Under the pieces are notes generated by a model, which searched no databases, was not told the DNA's origin, and saw only the letters and a program-made list of their open reading frames with translations. The translations under genes and the position numbers were made by a program. A DNA stretch of 64,000 bases from Sporosarcina sp. FSL K6-2383 (lineage in GTDB: Bacteria > Bacillota > Bacilli > Bacillales_A > Planococcaceae): positions 3,137,001-3,201,000 of the forward strand of contig NZ_CP152017.1 of assembly GCF_038618305.1 (NCBI RefSeq), in the 5' to 3' direction. Below, in pieces: positions 7,973 to 16,194 of the stretch. Each line of letters opens with the position of its first letter. Positions within the stretch are counted from its first letter, which is position 1.

Positions 7973-8142
7973 TTGCTTTCACGCTCTCTTAACTTGGGTA
8001 TCTCGCTTCCACCGAGCTTCTTGCACTTACTACCCATCCGACTTTCACAATGCTTGTACAACCGACATCTGGTCATACAAGCCATCTGCTCGTCCTCTTT
8101 AATCATCCAAGGCGTGCGACTGTCAACAATGACAGCGTTCAT
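7969..8142 (-). CDS. 57-residue cysteine-containing phage protein
   Basis: The start ATG (8142) overlaps the stop of the upstream gene and its own stop overlaps the next start, both as ATGA. The middle (DEQMACMTRCRLYKHCESRMGSKC) holds four cysteines spaced C-x3-C-x5-C-x7-C, compatible with a small metal-binding or disulfide fold. The family is not recognised. Confidence 0.6.
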   Translation of the reverse strand: MNAVIVDSRTPWMIKEDEQMACMTRCRLYKHCESRMGSKCKKLGGSEIPKLRERESK

Positions 8143-8378
8143 GCGTGGACCCTCGTGTTCTTTCTGCGTAAAACAGCTACGTATTTATGTGTCGTGAAAT
8201 CATTAGCGAACTTTTTCTTTGGGCCTCGCGAATCTGGATTCAAATCAAACATTTTCCGCGTTTCAGATTCGTTATGAACGCCTACTACTTCGAAACCGTC
8301 TGCTACAAGCTCCGCGACTCGTTTGTCGAGATCTTCCTTGCTCCCACGCTTTACCCTCGTTGTAAAATACTCGCCCAT
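8139..8378 (-). CDS. Hypothetical phage protein, 79 residues
   Basis: The sequence starts MGEYFTTRVKRGSKEDLDKRV and has a basic C-terminal half (RGPKKKFANDFTTHKYVAVLRRKN). No motif is recognised. It sits in the tight operon between the recU-like gene and the cysteine-containing gene, with a four-base overlap downstream. Confidence 0.65.
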   Translation of the reverse strand: MGEYFTTRVKRGSKEDLDKRVAELVADGFEVVGVHNESETRKMFDLNPDSRGPKKKFANDFTTHKYVAVLRRKNTRVHA

Positions 8379-8390
8379 CTCCTCATCCCC

Positions 8391-8903
8391 TTAAACTGAT
8401 TTAAGATAATGCAGAACGTATCCCTTGTCCGATTTGATTAAGTCGCACTCTGTAACAAAAACAACATAAGGAATTGACTTCCTGCCGCCATTTCTAGCAT
8501 CCTCCCAGTAGAGTTGTAGGAGCTTTGCAGGCAACAGGTATACTTCATCCAATTTAGTAAAAGAAACGAGTAGGAACGATTGTGCACCTTTCTCATGCCA
8601 CGAATTCAATATTTCATACTGATGCTCTGAAATATTATCTAATGGGAAACTTGTTCTATTGGACGTTTCCTTGGCATCGAATACGATTGTTTTTCCGTCG
8701 CGAACACCTACATAATCAACCCATTCACCTTTTGTCGTGTATCCCGTGACTGTCCGACCATTGTGTTTGGTAATCTGCACCGGCGTCGGGATTTTGCGAA
8801 TGTCCGCAACCCCCTTATTGCGATACTGCTGATTCGTCATGTCTATTAATCTTTCAAGAACCGCCCCACGGTTAGCGTGTGATCGGCTGTAAGTTTTCCT
8901 CAT
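8391..8903 (-). CDS. recU: RecU-like Holliday junction resolvase
   Basis: The 170-residue product matches phage RecU proteins: an N-terminal NRGAVLERLI segment, then the nuclease core EWVDYVGVRDGKTIVFDAKET (Asp and the D-x-K catalytic pair, residues about 62-80) and the SEHQYEIL motif that follows it. RecU resolves four-way junctions formed during phage recombination or replication. It overlaps the upstream zinc-ribbon gene by four bases and belongs with RecT, SSB and the replication gene. Confidence 0.88.
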   Translation of the reverse strand: MRKTYSRSHANRGAVLERLIDMTNQQYRNKGVADIRKIPTPVQITKHNGRTVTGYTTKGEWVDYVGVRDGKTIVFDAKETSNRTSFPLDNISEHQYEILNSWHEKGAQSFLLVSFTKLDEVYLLPAKLLQLYWEDARNGGRKSIPYVVFVTECDLIKSDKGYVLHYLKSV

Positions 8904-9067
8904 CTCGCCACCTTCTCCTGATAAGCGATTTCCTCGTCAATTGTCACTTGCTTTTTCAGAAATTCCGCTTCGGCCTCTTCGTGTTTCTTTTGGCATACTG
9001 GACCGAATCCATTCTTAATCGATTGCTGCGTTTTGAGTTCTCGTCCACAACGATTACATGCGTTCAT
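8900..9067 (-). CDS. 55-residue zinc-ribbon protein (DUF6011-like)
   Basis: The start ATG at 9067 overlaps the dUTPase stop (TGATG) and its stop overlaps the recU start (ATGA). The N-terminal half (NACNRCGRELKTQQSIKNG, then GPVC) shows CxxCG, a conserved Leu and Ser, and a GP-V-C ending, the pattern of small DUF6011-type zinc ribbons common in phages. A helical tail follows. The role is unknown; DNA contact is plausible. Confidence 0.7.
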   Translation of the reverse strand: MNACNRCGRELKTQQSIKNGFGPVCQKKHEEAEAEFLKKQVTIDEEIAYQEKVAR

Positions 9068-9588
9068 CAGTATCCCTCCGCTTGTCTGACGTGGTTGATT
9101 GCATTTTTCTCATAATAACTTTCTTCAACTTGCTCCCAAGAAAAGTCGAAGTGGGTTCCGAGTAGAAGGAAACGTAAGAACAAATCCGTGTACTCTTCGC
9201 ATGCCGCCGTATATCTGTTGTGAATTACGTTTAATTCAAGATCATTTACATGCGTAAATACGTTGTTAATCGTTTGCACATCCGTCCTGGCGACGCATCC
9301 GAATTCCTTAGTTGCCACTTCTAAATCTTTGATGCTTACTTGTAATTCCAAGCCAATTGACAAGATGAAATGCAGACAATCGACATATTCAACCAGCGCT
9401 TTTTCATTATCATTTTTCTTGTTGGACCAGAATTTAAACGTTTGAGGCATCTCATTTGCAAACTCTCCTAATTCGGTACGCAAAGCCAAAAACTTTTCCG
9501 GCAACAGATTACGCCCCTCGAGTCGCTTTCTAGCGATAACTCGAGCATCGAACGTCTCCTGCATTTCAAACAATTTCCCTAAGTTCAT
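9067..9588 (-). CDS. Dimeric dUTPase (all-alpha NTP pyrophosphatase)
   Basis: This 173-residue helical protein carries the metal-binding motifs of dUTPase_2: LRTELGEFANE (residues about 37-47) and EYVDCLHFILSIG (about 67-79). It hydrolyses dUTP to dUMP, limiting uracil incorporation during phage replication. It is located in the nucleotide/replication block between SSB and RecU. Confidence 0.85.
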   Translation of the reverse strand: MNLGKLFEMQETFDARVIARKRLEGRNLLPEKFLALRTELGEFANEMPQTFKFWSNKKNDNEKALVEYVDCLHFILSIGLELQVSIKDLEVATKEFGCVARTDVQTINNVFTHVNDLELNVIHNRYTAACEEYTDLFLRFLLLGTHFDFSWEQVEESYYEKNAINHVRQAEGY

Positions 9589-9842
9589 ATCGTCCCCTCC
9601 AATACTTCAATAAGCGCATCCTCAACCGAGTTGTACCGATGAGTCAGCTTGTAAACTTTGTGGTAATTCAGCCCGTTATCTTTCATAAATGCCGTCTGCT
9701 GCTTGGTGAATATTTGTTTATCCGACGCTTTTCTCTCGCCTATTTCACCCACTAAGCAGGTTGCTAGTTTCCTTTTCAATTCCGCATTTTCTTTCCGTAA
9801 CTTCGCGTTTTCCTGCTGCCATTGCCATTCGTCGTTATCCAC
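9585..9842 (-). CDS. Hypothetical phage protein with N-terminal coiled coil
   Basis: Residues 5-27 (EWQWQQENAKLRKENAELKRK) form a short coiled coil; the C-terminal part (FMKDNGLNYHKVYKLTHRYNSVEDALIE) looks like a compact helical DNA-binding-type domain. It overlaps the dUTPase start by four bases. The family is not recognised. Confidence 0.65.
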   Translation of the reverse strand: MDNDEWQWQQENAKLRKENAELKRKLATCLVGEIGERKASDKQIFTKQQTAFMKDNGLNYHKVYKLTHRYNSVEDALIEVLEGTI

Positions 9843-9872
9843 TTTGACCCCTCACTTTCAAAGTTTCATAGA

Positions 9873-10355
9873 TTAAAACGGTAATGAATCGTCCCCGTAG
9901 CTTGGTGGTGTATCAAATGGGTCATTCTGCGTTGTTTCCTGTCGATTCTGACCGCCCTGCTGATAGTTTGGTGTATTCGTATTCCCGTACTGTTGACCGC
10001 CGTTAGATTGATTGGTAGGCGTATTCCCTGTATTACTATTTCTCGGTTCGAGAAATTGGACCGAGTCTGCTAGAATTTCCGTGGTATAAACCCGAACACC
10101 ATCTTTTTCATAACTTCCTGTTTGAATTCTCCCGTCGATTCCAACCAATGAACCTTTATGAAGATGATTTGCTACGTTTTCCGCCGTCTTGCGAAACGTT
10201 AGAATGCTAGGGAAGTCGGCTTCTTGCTCTCCATTCGCATTTTTGAAAGTTCGATTGACCGCTAGATTGAAACGGCAAACCGCAACGCCAGATTGCGAAT
10301 ATTTGAGTTCTAAGTCCTTGGTGATTCTGCCAACTAAAACGACACGGTTAATCAT
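9873..10355 (-). CDS. ssb: Single-stranded DNA-binding protein
   Basis: The OB-fold N-terminus ([23 protein letters not shown], then CRFNLAVNR) occupies residues 1-105. A Gly/Asn/Gln-rich linker leads to the conserved acidic tip DDSLPF that recruits recombination proteins. At 160 residues it is a normal phage SSB. It overlaps the upstream gene by four bases. Confidence 0.97.
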   Translation of the reverse strand: MINRVVLVGRITKDLELKYSQSGVAVCRFNLAVNRTFKNANGEQEADFPSILTFRKTAENVANHLHKGSLVGIDGRIQTGSYEKDGVRVYTTEILADSVQFLEPRNSNTGNTPTNQSNGGQQYGNTNTPNYQQGGQNRQETTQNDPFDTPPSYGDDSLPF

Positions 10356-10555
10356 GTCGTCACCTCTTCTTTCAACTTCGCCCCATCAAGCCACTCTTCA
10401 AAAACATCTATACGGACACCTGTTACCCTTTTCCTTCTGATGTCTGTTTTGGTTTGGTAAAAAACTATGATGCCGTCACTGGATAATCCCCTGAACAACC
10501 TTTCGTTATTCCCTTTCACGAATACGTCACCAACGTTGAGTTTGCTCATCTTCAT
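10352..10555 (-). CDS. Small phage protein, 67 residues
   Basis: The product begins [19 protein letters not shown] and is predicted beta-rich ([35 protein letters not shown]). It overlaps both neighbours by four bases (YopX-like upstream, SSB downstream). Function unknown. Confidence 0.65.
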   Translation of the reverse strand: MKMSKLNVGDVFVKGNNERLFRGLSSDGIIVFYQTKTDIRRKRVTGVRIDVFEEWLDGAKLKEEVTT

Positions 10556-10977
10556 TCCGCCACCTCCAGCAACTCTGGATTTTCGAAATGATCTCCCACG
10601 ACCACGTAATCAAGCTTGTGGTAATTATTCATCCCGTAACTCGCGTGAGAGCCGAATAATCTGTATCCACAATATCTATCCGACCAAGCGACTCGATGAC
10701 GACTGCCACTAAACTTAACAATGTCCTTCTCGTAAATCCCGCGACCGTTCCTGTCCTTTAAACCAATGAATTGCCCGACTGATTCTGGTTCAACAGCAAC
10801 CCAAAATTCATGATTTAAATATTCATCTGTTGCTTCTTCGATATCACCGACAATATAAGGTTTTCCGCTGTTGGCTATCAAATTTCCATACACCCAGCCT
10901 TTGTTGTGACGAATCCCTAAGTAATCCAATTCGGTTGGTGTCATGATTGCCTTCCCACGAAAATTACTCTCCCTCAC
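10552..10977 (-). CDS. YopX-family phage protein
   Basis: This 141-residue protein begins at GTG (10977), which overlaps the preceding stop as GTGA. It shows the YopX pattern: NFRGKA near the start, then WVYGNLI, and the hallmark SVGQFIGLKDRNGRGIYEKDIVKF (residues about 65-88). The family is widespread in Firmicutes phages; no molecular function is established. Confidence 0.88.
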   Translation of the reverse strand: MRESNFRGKAIMTPTELDYLGIRHNKGWVYGNLIANSGKPYIVGDIEEATDEYLNHEFWVAVEPESVGQFIGLKDRNGRGIYEKDIVKFSGSRHRVAWSDRYCGYRLFGSHASYGMNNYHKLDYVVVGDHFENPELLEVAE

Positions 10978-11209
10978 GCCATTCCCTCCACTTCGTCATA
11001 CCAGGTAGTCCAGAAAACAACCCCAGACTCCAACATTTCACTAGCAATTCCAAGTCCAACGTCATCAAACAAGCAATCGGAGGAACAATATGTGTCGTCC
11101 CCTATATCGTGTAAGTAACCCTCATTCATGCCTTTTCCGCACTTGTCGCACGTTCGAGCGTATTGACCGGTTTATGTTGTGTTTCGTAAACGTAAAAGCT
11201 TTCAGTCAT
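10974..11209 (-). pseudogene. Zinc-ribbon phage gene, apparently frameshifted
   Basis: An ATG at 11209 overlaps the upstream stop (ATGA) but its frame ends after 27 codons at 11126. A second frame, one base off, encodes YARTCDKCGKGMNEGYL, then YCSSDC and FWTTWYDEVEGMA, ending in TGA at 10974 that overlaps the YopX start. The second frame is a good CxxC...CxxxC zinc ribbon but has no start codon before its CxxC, being blocked by a stop just upstream. The two halves join naturally near 11155-11165 by one base, suggesting an indel or a programmed shift. Confidence 0.55.
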
Positions 11210-11472
11210 ACCAATCCCTCCAACGCTAACCCCTCAACAACTTCTCGCGGATCCTCATCATCGCAATAACATGCGCCATGTTCTTCGAATTCCTCGCATT
11301 TATTGCAATACTTGTCCACTTCGAAACCAAGAAATTGATATTGTGGTCGTACGTAGTACTTTCTGCCGCACAATCTGTTTGTGCAATGGTGAGAATCTCC
11401 TTCCTCATCCCAAATACTGTTGTTCGGTTCCTCTACATGACCGCAATAAGGGCATGTTTGATTTTTCGTCAT
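11206..11472 (-). CDS. Cysteine-rich zinc-binding phage protein
   Basis: The 88-residue protein has several cysteine pairs: CPYCG near the N-terminus, CTNRLC (residues 30-35), CNKC and ACYC. This suggests two small zinc ribbons. It overlaps its neighbours by four bases on both sides. Function unknown; a nucleic-acid-binding accessory role is plausible. Confidence 0.7.
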   Translation of the reverse strand: MTKNQTCPYCGHVEEPNNSIWDEEGDSHHCTNRLCGRKYYVRPQYQFLGFEVDKYCNKCEEFEEHGACYCDDEDPREVVEGLALEGLV

Positions 11473-11615
11473 TCCGCCACCGCCCTTTTAACCGCTAGAA
11501 AACTGACAAGAGATTGATAGTCCATGTCGATAAACGAATCGCCGTTAGGTCCCTCCGTGACGCCATGCACCGTTATTAATTCGTGATGGTTATATAATAT
11601 TTCTCGCATTTTCAT
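11469..11615 (-). CDS. 48-residue phage protein
   Basis: The frame starts at ATG 11615 (overlapping the replication gene stop as ATGA) behind GAGAGGAGAG, and its stop overlaps the next ATG. The product begins MKMREILYNHHELITVHG and ends SFLAVKRAVAE. I do not recognise it; the perfect overlaps on both sides support it. Confidence 0.6.
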   Translation of the reverse strand: MKMREILYNHHELITVHGVTEGPNGDSFIDMDYQSLVSFLAVKRAVAE

Positions 11616-12535
11616 ACCGTTTTCTCTCCTCTCAACTCCTGTAGTAGTTGCTGTCGTTCACGTTCGATGTCAATGTCTGATACTCGCGCAACAGGGACGG
11701 CGCGTTCCTCTTTCCCGAACCATTCGGGTGTAATTTCTTCTCGTGTAGATTTTCTTGATTTGTTCTGCGCAGGGAAATGTCGGTCAAGAATAAATCCAAC
11801 GCAATACGACAACGAGTGAATCCGATCCCTTGCGTGTCGAGGGTTGTAATTCCTGAACGATTCTTCCAAGCTGCTAATAGCTTCCAAGAGCGGAACGCCT
11901 GCAGCTTGAATTTCTTTTGCGGCATTCAAGTCAGCGGGTTTGAAATCAAATCCGAATGCACGCAATTCTACAAAACGATTTAATAACTTACGAAGATAAT
12001 TTTCTGATGAATCATCTTCAACGGCGTCTTTCTTTTCCTCTGTCTTTATATCTTTATTTAGTATTTCTTTAACCTTTCTTTCTTGGGTATCAATTTGTAC
12101 ACTAGTGACAGTAACGTCTTGTACACTAGTGGTAGTTTCATTTTGTACACCATTACTAGTATCAATTTGTACACTAGTGACAGTAACGTCTTGTACACTA
12201 GTAAACGATGCATATTTTTCGATTCCCCAAGTGTTATAGTGTTTGTTGAATTTGTAAGAATTGGTACGCTTCGCATCCCCGTATTCCACTTTTTTAAGCA
12301 CATTATCCTCAATTAATTTCTTTAAAGAAGCATTTATCCGACTCCTACTCAAACCTGTATGATTTTCAAGAAAAGATAGTGACATTGCATGGGATTTACG
12401 ATTGAATCCATATGTGAATCTCCATACGCACATAATTATTTTCATTTCATTTAACGAAAATTTGTACTTCTGAACCGCTTCCAATATTTCATTAGCTATT
12501 CCTGTAAAACCATTTTCTTTTTGCGGGCTTGCCAC
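11612..12535 (-). CDS. Phage replication initiator (lambda O-like N-terminal domain)
   Basis: Residues about 1-95 form a winged-helix domain of the phage replication protein O N-terminal type (GFTGIANEILEAVQ..., ...WRFTYGFNRKSH, ...LSFLENHTGLSRSRINASLKKL). Residues about 115-152 are an 8-residue repeat (TSVQDVTV / TSVQIDTS) produced by DNA iterons at 12095-12214. The C-terminal part likely contacts helicase or loader. It binds its own internal origin by analogy with lambda O. It lies next to the MBL, RecT and ATPase genes. Confidence 0.82.
   Translation of the reverse strand: MASPQKENGFTGIANEILEAVQKYKFSLNEMKIIMCVWRFTYGFNRKSHAMSLSFLENHTGLSRSRINASLKKLIEDNVLKKVEYGDAKRTNSYKFNKHYNTWGIEKYASFTSVQDVTVTSVQIDTSNGVQNETTTSVQDVTVTSVQIDTQERKVKEILNKDIKTEEKKDAVEDDSSENYLRKLLNRFVELRAFGFDFKPADLNAAKEIQAAGVPLLEAISSLEESFRNYNPRHARDRIHSLSYCVGFILDRHFPAQNKSRKSTREEITPEWFGKEERAVPVARVSDIDIERERQQLLQELRGEKTV
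12095..12214. repeat. Five 24-bp iterons, probable phage replication origin
   Basis: TTGTACAC recurs at 12095, 12119, 12143, 12167 and 12191, exactly 24 bases apart. Four units share the core TTGTACACTAGT; the middle unit has a scrambled second half. Each core unit contains two 6-bp palindromes (TGTACA and ACTAGT). The array lies inside the initiator gene, as the lambda origin lies inside O. Confidence 0.8.
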
Positions 12536-12564
12536 TCACCTCACATCCTTTTGCATGACTAGTG

Positions 12565-13260
12565 TTAAGGTACTATTACAAGCTTTCCAGTCGCTTGTTG
12601 CACCGTTCTTTTGAATAGTTCTTCATCGCTGTTGGTGTCACTTAAGTGAAGCAAATGAATCTCTTGGACTCGCGATAAATCGTTAGCTTTCAGAAATTCC
12701 AAAACGTTTTCTAAGCTGAAATGTGAAGCTCTTATTCGTCTGCTTAGGAACTCATGTACTCGACCGCTCGACACGTTCCGCTCGAGAAGAGCATCGGAAT
12801 AGTTGCACTCAATCATCAAATGAGTGACGTTTTTGAACCTATACTTGACGTAATAAGTGTCAGTAGCGAAGAGTAAGCGAGCGCCTGCATCACTTTGAAT
12901 CAGAAAGCCGTGATTCTCGACATCGTGCTTCACATCAAAAGGTAAAATAGTAAACGTTCCAACTCTGAACTGCTTCTTGTTTTCAAACCGCCTAATTCGG
13001 TTATGCTCTATCCCTATTTCGTTCTTAGTTGCCTCTGACACGTAAACATCCATCGAAGCATCAAGTGCACCCTGCACACCTTTACAATGGTCTTGGTGAC
13101 TGTGACTGATTAAAGATGCTGCTATTTTCGTAGTTTCATAGTTTAATGCCCGTTGAATCTTTTTAAACTGGATCCCCAGCTCAATTAAGAGCCGGGTTTG
13201 TCCATCGTCAATTAAGTAGCAGTTTCCTGTGGATCCTGTAGCGATTGTTCGGATGTTCAT
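12565..13260 (-). CDS. MBL-fold metallohydrolase of the phage recombination block
   Basis: The 231-residue protein starts NIRTIATGSTGNCYLIDDG and carries the metallo-beta-lactamase motif SHSHQDH (residues about 52-58). A second histidine region (FDVKHD), an aspartate (LFATDTYY) and a final histidine (IHLLHLSD) complete the metal site. It resembles YycJ-type nucleases or phosphodiesterases. It overlaps the RecT stop (TGATG), pointing to a joint role in DNA processing; the substrate is not known. Confidence 0.85.
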   Translation of the reverse strand: MNIRTIATGSTGNCYLIDDGQTRLLIELGIQFKKIQRALNYETTKIAASLISHSHQDHCKGVQGALDASMDVYVSEATKNEIGIEHNRIRRFENKKQFRVGTFTILPFDVKHDVENHGFLIQSDAGARLLFATDTYYVKYRFKNVTHLMIECNYSDALLERNVSSGRVHEFLSRRIRASHFSLENVLEFLKANDLSRVQEIHLLHLSDTNSDEELFKRTVQQATGKLVIVP

Positions 13261-14207
13261 CAGAAGCCTGGTCCGTTTGTTGTTGGTTGTGTTGGCTGTT
13301 CGAATATAGTTTGTTGTTCTGATTCTTCCTGCTTCTGCACCGGTTCCTTTTTAGGATTTTTAACTGGCATTTCGATAACCTGTGGTTCTGGCTGAATATC
13401 TAACTCCTCGGTATTAGCATTCTGTCGAATTTCGTACTCAGGGTTAACCTCTTTACGCTCATTCTCGAACTCATTTTCAGTAGTACGATTAATTGCACCG
13501 ATAAACAGATCGCTATCGTCCGAAGTGTTTATGAATGCCTTGGATGCCCGGTTAATGACAGTTCTCTTCGCCATTTCCTGCGGGTATTTGTTTTGTACTG
13601 TTGCCATGCTTGATTGCGACCATGATGTTTTAATTTCATCCATCGTCATAACTGTTAGGAACTGTACGCCGTCGTCCCGTTCGATGATGCAGTAAGCGCC
13701 TTCGATATCATCCTTGTTGCCTGTAGCCGCCTTCCAATCTACTTGGTGAGCTTTAAAGGCTAGTTGTCCACGCTCGTTGTATTCAACGTCAAACGTTTCA
13801 CCCTTCCAAATGACGTTCGCCCAGATGTCTTTAACGCCACTCATTCGCTTAATGACTGCTTGTGTTCCGTGATAAGATCGAGTGAATTGCATTTTGTCGC
13901 CGTAAACGATGAAGTAACCTTGATTCTTTGCGACACTCAATGCTTGGATTGCCATGTCTTGCAAAGAGAAAGCGACACTATCGGGTGTTGCGCTGTCGAT
14001 TAATGATGTTTTCTTTTTGAAATCCACTTCCGTTAATTTGAAATATGCTGCTTGAACCGCATTGACGATTGAGTAGTTTTCCGGAATGTTGATTTGGTTG
14101 TTTTCAACCATGCTTTGGACTTTTTCGGCAACCTTGGTCACGAGTGCGTTTTGTTTGTTCGTTTCGGCTGGCGCTTGGCTTTGCGTTTGCTGTATTTGAT
14201 TTGTCAT
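13260..14207 (-). CDS. recT: RecT single-strand annealing recombinase
   Basis: The 315-residue product matches phage RecT: LVTKVAEKVQSMVENNQINIPENY at the N-terminus, DMAIQALSVAKNQGYFIVYG, then QFTRSYHGTQAVIKRM and AKRTVINRASKAFINTSDDSDLF. RecT coats single-stranded DNA and promotes annealing with a partner exonuclease. The C-terminal tail is low-complexity and Gln/Pro-rich. It starts behind GGAGG. The expected partner YqaJ-type exonuclease is absent here; the adjacent SMC-like ATPase and MBL protein may substitute. Confidence 0.93.
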   Translation of the reverse strand: MTNQIQQTQSQAPAETNKQNALVTKVAEKVQSMVENNQINIPENYSIVNAVQAAYFKLTEVDFKKKTSLIDSATPDSVAFSLQDMAIQALSVAKNQGYFIVYGDKMQFTRSYHGTQAVIKRMSGVKDIWANVIWKGETFDVEYNERGQLAFKAHQVDWKAATGNKDDIEGAYCIIERDDGVQFLTVMTMDEIKTSWSQSSMATVQNKYPQEMAKRTVINRASKAFINTSDDSDLFIGAINRTTENEFENERKEVNPEYEIRQNANTEELDIQPEPQVIEMPVKNPKKEPVQKQEESEQQTIFEQPTQPTTNGPGF

Positions 14208-14208
14208 A

Positions 14209-16194
14209 TTAGATAGCCTCCTTCATGTCGTTGGTCAGCGTTTCAATCCGTAACTGCTTGTCCTTCTCTGAAACAACCAGACTGATAACCTGTGCATCCA
14301 TATCAGTTAAGCGAGTAACAGCTTCTGCGTTATCAATAAACACTGGCACTCTGAATCCGTAATGCTCGGAAAGCGTCTGGATGATGTCTAAGCCGACATT
14401 AATCTTCGCCGCATTGTTAAGACCAGAGCCATAAGGCACGCCGTTGTAAGTCGTTTCGCATACATCGACTAACGTTCCATCCACCTGTTTATGAGTCAGT
14501 TTGAACCGTGCATATTTGAACTTGCTATTGATTTTTTCATCCAACATTTCTACTTTGATACGAGTGAACTCCTCAACAAGGAACAATTCTTTTTCAACAT
14601 TCTCGAAGTCTTTTGCGAGTTGTTCTTGCTTTGCTTCCAGTTCGGCAATTCGCTTGATAGATGACTCGAAATGGGCCTGTTGCGCAATTTGCTGATTGAG
14701 TTCAGAGCGCTTGGCACGAAGAGTAGCAACTTCGTTTTCGATGCCCACGACAGCATTCTCGGCGTTTTCTTGTAGCGCCTTAATTTCCTCATTCAACTTA
14801 GTCTGCCTTTGAATATTTTCTTGGTATCGAGCATCTTGACGAGCGCCCTTAACATCTTCTCTCAGCGTTTCTAGTTCAGCTTCAAGTTTCGCAATGACAA
14901 TCTGCTTCGCGTCGATTTCGGACTGCGTAGATGTCGCTGTATTAGCTAACTTCTTATTCTGGGCAAGTAGTTCAGCTTTCTTCTCAGCTCCCGCTTTCCC
15001 TAACTCCTGAATTTCTTCTAATCGATGTGATTTTTTAAGATTGAAGGCAGTCAACGCCTTTTCTTTCGCCACTGCCACTTGATCCGCCGGCAAGTCTTGT
15101 TCGCAAGTTGGACAAACGCATTCTATTTCATGAGTGAATTTAGATGCTTCAAGTACGCTATATTCCTCACGAAGAGGAACAAGTTTATTTTCGATTGATT
15201 CAAATTCTTCATTATTGCGTTTAACCTGGTATTCCTCATCCTCTTTCTTGCGTTTGAGAATAGAGATGTTTGATTGTTCCTCTTGGATTTTTGCATTAAC
15301 TTTATTCGCTTTTTCGATTGAGTCAGCTTCTAGCTCTCGCTTAATGGATTCGAGGTCCAAAGCAACTTGCTGTAGTTCCTGTTGCTTACCGACAATGGCT
15401 GAACCGTTCTTGATATTGCTAATTTGTGCCGTATGGCCATCAATTTCTTTCTCGATACCCGCAATTTCTTTTTCTATAGAAGGAACGTCAATGTTTCCTG
15501 CTGGTAGCAAGTTGTTAATCTCGCTAATTCGTGTAGGTATGCTTTTGATTTCATCATTGATTTTTTTCTTTTTAGCAGCAATGATCTTTTTATGGTCCTC
15601 GATTTTTTTGCCGTTCAGTATGCCAGTCAGTTCTTGAAGTGTTTTGTTGGCGTCAATGACTTCTTGGTCTGTTAAGTCGCCAGTGATTTCTAGTAGTATT
15701 TCACGGCGCTTTTCCCATTTGAATTGTTCGTTGAAATAAGTAGGTGATGTCAGAAGTTTGAAAACCTCTTCATCAACTAGATTTTTAATCGCTGTATTGT
15801 ACTGTTTTTCCGGCGTCGGCACATCATCAATGAAATAGTCGTTTGTATTGCCTTTAAACGTTTTTTCTAGCGCCCCACGCTTTTGAGTCCAATCCTCGAA
15901 AAGAACCTTTTTCAAAGTGAGGGGTTGTCCATCTACTAGAAATGAAGCTTCAACCTCGTGTTCCAAGTTGTTCATTTCTTGACCTTCCGGCGTAATGGTC
16001 TTGATGGAAAACTTCGCTTGGTTTCGGCTGTTTTTATTAAACAAAAGCCAAAGGAATGCATCGTACAAAGTCGTTTTACCTGTTGCGTTGTCACCATAGA
16101 CACTCACGTCGTTACCGTTGACCTCTAGCGAGAAATCCTTTACTCCTTTGAAGTTCTTAAGAGTTAGTTTCATCAATTTAATTTCTTTCATCAT
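14209..16194 (-). CDS. SbcC/Rad50-like ATPase of the recombination block
   Basis: This 661-residue protein has an N-terminal Walker A (YGDNATGKTTL, residues about 33-43) and a long central coiled coil. A CVCPTCEQDL segment about residue 365 sits mid-coil like a Rad50 zinc hook. The C-terminal half-site has the expected signature region (GSGLNNAAKINVGLDIIQTL) followed by VPVFIDNAEAV as the Walker B strand. It probably clamps DNA ends for processing. It ends two bases before the RecT start and begins behind AAGGAGG. Confidence 0.85.
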   Translation of the reverse strand: MMKEIKLMKLTLKNFKGVKDFSLEVNGNDVSVYGDNATGKTTLYDAFLWLLFNKNSRNQAKFSIKTITPEGQEMNNLEHEVEASFLVDGQPLTLKKVLFEDWTQKRGALEKTFKGNTNDYFIDDVPTPEKQYNTAIKNLVDEEVFKLLTSPTYFNEQFKWEKRREILLEITGDLTDQEVIDANKTLQELTGILNGKKIEDHKKIIAAKKKKINDEIKSIPTRISEINNLLPAGNIDVPSIEKEIAGIEKEIDGHTAQISNIKNGSAIVGKQQELQQVALDLESIKRELEADSIEKANKVNAKIQEEQSNISILKRKKEDEEYQVKRNNEEFESIENKLVPLREEYSVLEASKFTHEIECVCPTCEQDLPADQVAVAKEKALTAFNLKKSHRLEEIQELGKAGAEKKAELLAQNKKLANTATSTQSEIDAKQIVIAKLEAELETLREDVKGARQDARYQENIQRQTKLNEEIKALQENAENAVVGIENEVATLRAKRSELNQQIAQQAHFESSIKRIAELEAKQEQLAKDFENVEKELFLVEEFTRIKVEMLDEKINSKFKYARFKLTHKQVDGTLVDVCETTYNGVPYGSGLNNAAKINVGLDIIQTLSEHYGFRVPVFIDNAEAVTRLTDMDAQVISLVVSEKDKQLRIETLTNDMKEAI

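Noticed and set aside
11126..11209. 27-codon peptide as a stand-alone gene
   Set aside because: The adjacent frame carries the conserved zinc ribbon, so a broken gene explains the data better.
12083..12316. Plus-strand repetitive frame through the iterons
   Set aside because: Antisense to the initiator gene and made only of iteron sequence.
15134..15637. Plus-strand frame of 167 codons opposite the SMC-like ATPase
   Set aside because: Serine/leucine-rich antisense shadow of a coiled-coil gene.
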